Notes under the pieces: generated by a model | The model's input: only the letters and a program-made list of their open reading frames with translations | Told to the model about the DNA's origin: nothing | Databases searched by the model: none | DNA from: Deltaproteobacteria bacterium | Lineage (GTDB): Bacteria; Bdellovibrionota; O2-12-FULL-43-9; JACQJE01 | Assembly (NCBI GenBank): GCA_016205125.1 | Contig: JACQJE010000022.1 | Location: 1-8,447, forward strand | Length of the DNA: 8,447 nt | Direction of reading: 5' to 3' | Part shown: positions 6,883-8,447 of the stretch, piece by piece | Layout of the letters: each line of letters starts with the position of its first letter | Numbering within the stretch: position 1 is the stretch's first letter | Program-made: the position numbers and the translations under genes

Positions 6883-7105
6883 GAGCAGCCGCTTCTCGTG
6901 AGAACTGGTCAGGAGATGGACAAATTTAATCCCTTCGCCCAATAAGTGGGTACCTTTATACTGCTTTAGGCTTCCCGCTCCTCAAGTCTCCAAGGACCGA
7001 CCGAAGCAGGCATGCACACCGCCGTAAGGAAAGGCCCCCATAAATTATCTGTAGGATAAGTTTTCTTTTCTCCTACACCGCCCTCACACAGCAAGCGGCT
7101 GCTCC
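6883..7105 (-). ncRNA. ssrS: Probable 6S RNA (regulator of RNA polymerase)
   Basis: 6S RNA binds sigma-70 RNA polymerase by mimicking an open promoter and represses it, notably in stationary phase. On the minus strand the ends form a perfect 12-bp stem (GAGCAGCCGCTT at 7104-7093 with AAGCGGCTGCTC at 6894-6883), extended inward after an internal loop by GTGAG/CTCAC. Inside are a perfect 7-bp hairpin TGTAGGA/TCCTACA and a stem CTGCTT/AAGCAG. Short segments resemble E. coli 6S in the same order: GTGTGCATGC, CGGTCGGTCC, GAAGCCTAAAGCAG, then CCCACTTATTGGGCGAAGGG. Predicted length is about 223 nt, somewhat longer than E. coli 6S (about 184). A TATAAT box lies just upstream. No coding frame explains the region. 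I considered SRP RNA, tmRNA and RNase P RNA and did not see their signatures. Identity rests on remembered motifs and structure, not on a covariance search. Confidence 0.68.
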
Positions 7106-7112
7106 ACTTTGT

Positions 7113-7140
7113 ATTATAACATTTGCGGGAAAGATGCGAA
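7113..7140 (-). promoter_or_regulatory. Promoter of the minus-strand structured RNA
   Basis: On the minus strand a consensus -10 box TATAAT (7118-7113) is preceded, after 16 bases, by TTCGCA (7140-7135), which matches four of six -35 positions. The predicted start, around 7107-7105, coincides with the 5' base of the 12-bp closing stem. This independently supports an RNA gene there. Confidence 0.7.
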
Positions 7141-7170
7141 AGGGATAATTACAGATTTTAAAAAGTTATA

Positions 7171-7199
7171 TTGACATCTCGCAAGTGTGCTGGAACAAT
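7171..7199 (+). promoter_or_regulatory. Putative sigma-70 promoter for the receiver-protein/birA pair
   Basis: A perfect TTGACA (7171-7176) is followed after 17 bases by AACAAT (7194-7199), four of six matches to the -10 consensus. A start near 7206 would give a leader of about 26 bases with GGAG (7223-7226) five bases before ATG 7232. The weak -10 leaves room for an activator or another sigma factor. It diverges from the 6S promoter about 30 bp away. Confidence 0.5.
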
Positions 7200-7231
7200 A
7201 GTATTTATAAAGAGTTAAACGTGGAGCCGCT

Positions 7232-7852
7232 ATGCAGAAAACTCTTCTGATGATCGAGAAGAGCGAATTCATGTCAAAAATTGTAGCGCTCATGCTGGAG
7301 GGGCTCCCCTACCGCGTTGTGTATGCATCCACTCTGCAGGGGGGGCTCGAAAAGGCTGAGGGGGAAGTTTCCACACTGCTGATCGATGTCCGTCTCTTAG
7401 ATGGAAAGGAGCTCCCTGCTACCCTGAGTGAACTTCATGCCATCCCGCCTCTTAAGCGAACACGAGTGGTCATCACGCATACAAAGGCCCTGCCGCTGGA
7501 CTATCAGGAGACGGCTCTTTCGCACAACGCGTCAACCCTCAGGAAGCCGTTCACACAGGAAAAGCTGAAAGAGGCGATTGAAATCCCGTTTATAGAAGAA
7601 CTGATGGAGCATTCTTCCCTGCAAGACGAAGTGCAGGCGTTCTTTCCATCGGCTGGAGCGCCGATCTTATCCCCTGCTGCGATTGAACAGATCGTGCGGG
7701 AGGTTTCTCAGGAAGTGGTGAAGGAAATTTCGCGCGACATTGTCGCTTCTATCGCGCCGCAAATTTTGAAAGAAGCCGTTAAGGAATTGCTGACCACTCC
7801 GCCAGTAAAAGCGCCTTTATCTCCGACCTCTCGGGAAAAACTGAAGTTATAG
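7232..7852 (+). CDS. Stand-alone receiver-domain (response-regulator-like) protein with amphipathic C-terminal helix
   Basis: I do not recognise a specific family. Residues about 3-118 look like a CheY-type receiver domain: a hydrophobic beta-1 strand LLMIEKS, a phosphoacceptor-like Asp52 at the end of TLLIDVRLLDG, Thr82 in VVITHT, and the conserved Lys105-Pro106 in LRKPF. The usual acidic pair after beta-1 is reduced to a single Glu9, so phosphorylation may be weak or atypical. No DNA-binding or enzyme output domain follows. Instead, residues about 148-188 form a Glu/Lys/Val/Ile-rich segment with hydrophobic residues every 3-4 positions (I151, I154, V155, V158, V162, I166, I170, I174, I178), predicted to be a long amphipathic helix or coiled coil, then a Pro-rich tail. 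It is likely a signalling adaptor. No histidine kinase is present. It has its own promoter and GGAG ribosome site, and birA follows 13 bp later. Confidence 0.8.
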   Translation: MQKTLLMIEKSEFMSKIVALMLEGLPYRVVYASTLQGGLEKAEGEVSTLLIDVRLLDGKELPATLSELHAIPPLKRTRVVITHTKALPLDYQETALSHNASTLRKPFTQEKLKEAIEIPFIEELMEHSSLQDEVQAFFPSAGAPILSPAAIEQIVREVSQEVVKEISRDIVASIAPQILKEAVKELLTTPPVKAPLSPTSREKLKL

Positions 7853-7865
7853 AGATTTCGCAGAA

Positions 7866-8447
7866 ATGCCATTTGGTCAACCCCTCATTCATAAAGTCAC
7901 ACTCAACTCCACCAATACGTTCCTTAAACATCTGGCAGGAAAAGGGGTTCCGGAAGGAACTTTGGTGTGGGCTGACTCGCAGACAGGCGGAAGAGGACGA
8001 TACGGAAGGGAATGGCACTCCCCGAAGGGAAACCTTTACGCCTCTCTCCTGCTCAAGCCGCTCAAGAGAAGCGATGAGTCGATTCCTCAGATTTCACTCC
8101 TCGCTGGCATTGCAATGGCGGAAACATTGGAAAAAGTATTCCATAGAAACTTTCCCCATCCGCAAATTGGCCTGAAATGGCCCAATGACATCTACCTGAA
8201 CCGTAAAAAGTGCGGCGGCCTTCTCTGTGAGATTGAACCGATCCATCGCGATGAACCCTGCGTCATTGCAGGGCTCGGACTCAACGTCAATTGCCGCACC
8301 TTCCCCCCCGCTCTCTCTCACGCTACATCCCTTTCCGCTGAGACGGGAAAAAAGTTTGACTTATCGCACCTTCTCCTCGAATGGTGCTCTATTTTTCAGG
8401 AACTCTACGAGATATGGCAGAGAGAAGGATTCGCATCCAGTCAAAAA
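7866..8447 (+). CDS. birA: Biotin--[acetyl-CoA-carboxylase] ligase, catalytic domain (partial, runs off window)
   Basis: Biotin-protein ligase activates biotin with ATP to biotinyl-5'-AMP and attaches it to the lysine of biotin carboxyl carrier proteins. The frame is open for 194 codons to the window edge, so the C-terminus is missing. Visible marks are NSTN (14-17), the biotin/AMP loop GRGRYGREW (42-50) followed by SPKGNLYASLLL, KWPNDIYLN (104-112), KKCGGLLCE (114-122, with the active-site-region Lys and Gly-Gly), and GLGLNVN (136-142). The protein starts directly with the catalytic domain and has no N-terminal winged helix, so it is a group I (non-repressor) enzyme and should not regulate biotin genes as E. 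coli BirA does. The start ATG lies 13 bp after the receiver gene with only a weak AGAG upstream, consistent with an operon and coupled translation. Confidence 0.93.
   Translation, partial: MPFGQPLIHKVTLNSTNTFLKHLAGKGVPEGTLVWADSQTGGRGRYGREWHSPKGNLYASLLLKPLKRSDESIPQISLLAGIAMAETLEKVFHRNFPHPQIGLKWPNDIYLNRKKCGGLLCEIEPIHRDEPCVIAGLGLNVNCRTFPPALSHATSLSAETGKKFDLSHLLLEWCSIFQELYEIWQREGFASSQK

Noticed and set aside
6883..7105. SRP RNA, tmRNA or RNase P RNA as identity of the structured element
   Set aside because: I saw no SRP GGAA-tetraloop helix 8, no tRNA-like ends or tag reading frame, and no conserved RNase P core sequence. The 6S-like segments fit better.
7205..7211. TTATAAA before the receiver gene as the -10 box
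   Set aside because: It lies 29 bases from the TTGACA at 7171-7176, too far for a sigma-70 spacer. AACAAT at 7194 has correct 17-base spacing.
7873..8175. 100-codon plus-strand frame within birA
   Set aside because: It is a shifted frame of the biotin ligase gene, whose GRGRYG and KWPND motifs fix the true frame.
1..8447. CRISPR array, tRNA or rRNA genes, insertion sequence or prophage
   Set aside because: No regularly spaced identical repeats, no tRNA/rRNA signature and no transposase, integrase or phage motifs were found on either strand.

Overview
The window looks like ordinary chromosomal DNA of a Gram-negative bacterium with moderate G+C content. The evidence for this is a lipobox-bearing oligopeptide-binding protein and a UbiB-type kinase with two C-terminal membrane helices. 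There are no phage, plasmid or transposase genes and no CRISPR array. The phylum cannot be fixed from the sequence. The receiver protein has a long C-terminal Val/Ile/Glu-rich amphipathic helix of a kind I recall from Nitrospirota, NC10 and deltaproteobacterial proteins, which is a weak hint only. All six protein genes lie on the plus strand. One probable structured RNA lies on the minus strand.

Layout. Bases 1-285 hold no gene but are packed with small repeats: two direct and one inverted copy of a REP-like unit, then a C-rich/G-rich hairpin repeat just before the first ribosome binding site. Next come a dipeptide/oligopeptide-binding lipoprotein (286-1920) and RNase R (1921-3912), whose start codon directly follows the lipoprotein stop. 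An ABC1/UbiB-family kinase follows (4021-5712, or from 3997). Its stop codon lies inside another inverted copy of the REP-like unit (5709-5753). A near-consensus sigma-70 promoter (5761-5788) then drives the tRNA 2-selenouridine synthase gene mnmH/selU (5827-6879).

The 352-bp gap after mnmH (6880-7231) is not empty. It carries a 223-nt minus-strand element with a perfect 12-bp closing stem, internal hairpins, a TATAAT box just upstream, and segments resembling 6S RNA. I call it a probable 6S RNA (ssrS). A divergent plus-strand promoter then leads into a small stand-alone receiver-domain protein (7232-7852). The catalytic domain of biotin-protein ligase BirA follows 13 bp later (7866 to the window edge, truncated by the window).

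Functionally this is a mix of housekeeping and accessory genes: peptide uptake, RNA decay, quinone-linked kinase, tRNA wobble modification, global RNA polymerase regulation and biotinylation. I found no clear undescribed multi-gene system. The most interesting items are the probable 6S RNA, the REP-like repeat family whose copy supplies the UbiB stop codon, the atypical receiver protein next to birA, and the compact mnmH promoter with a possible leader peptide.
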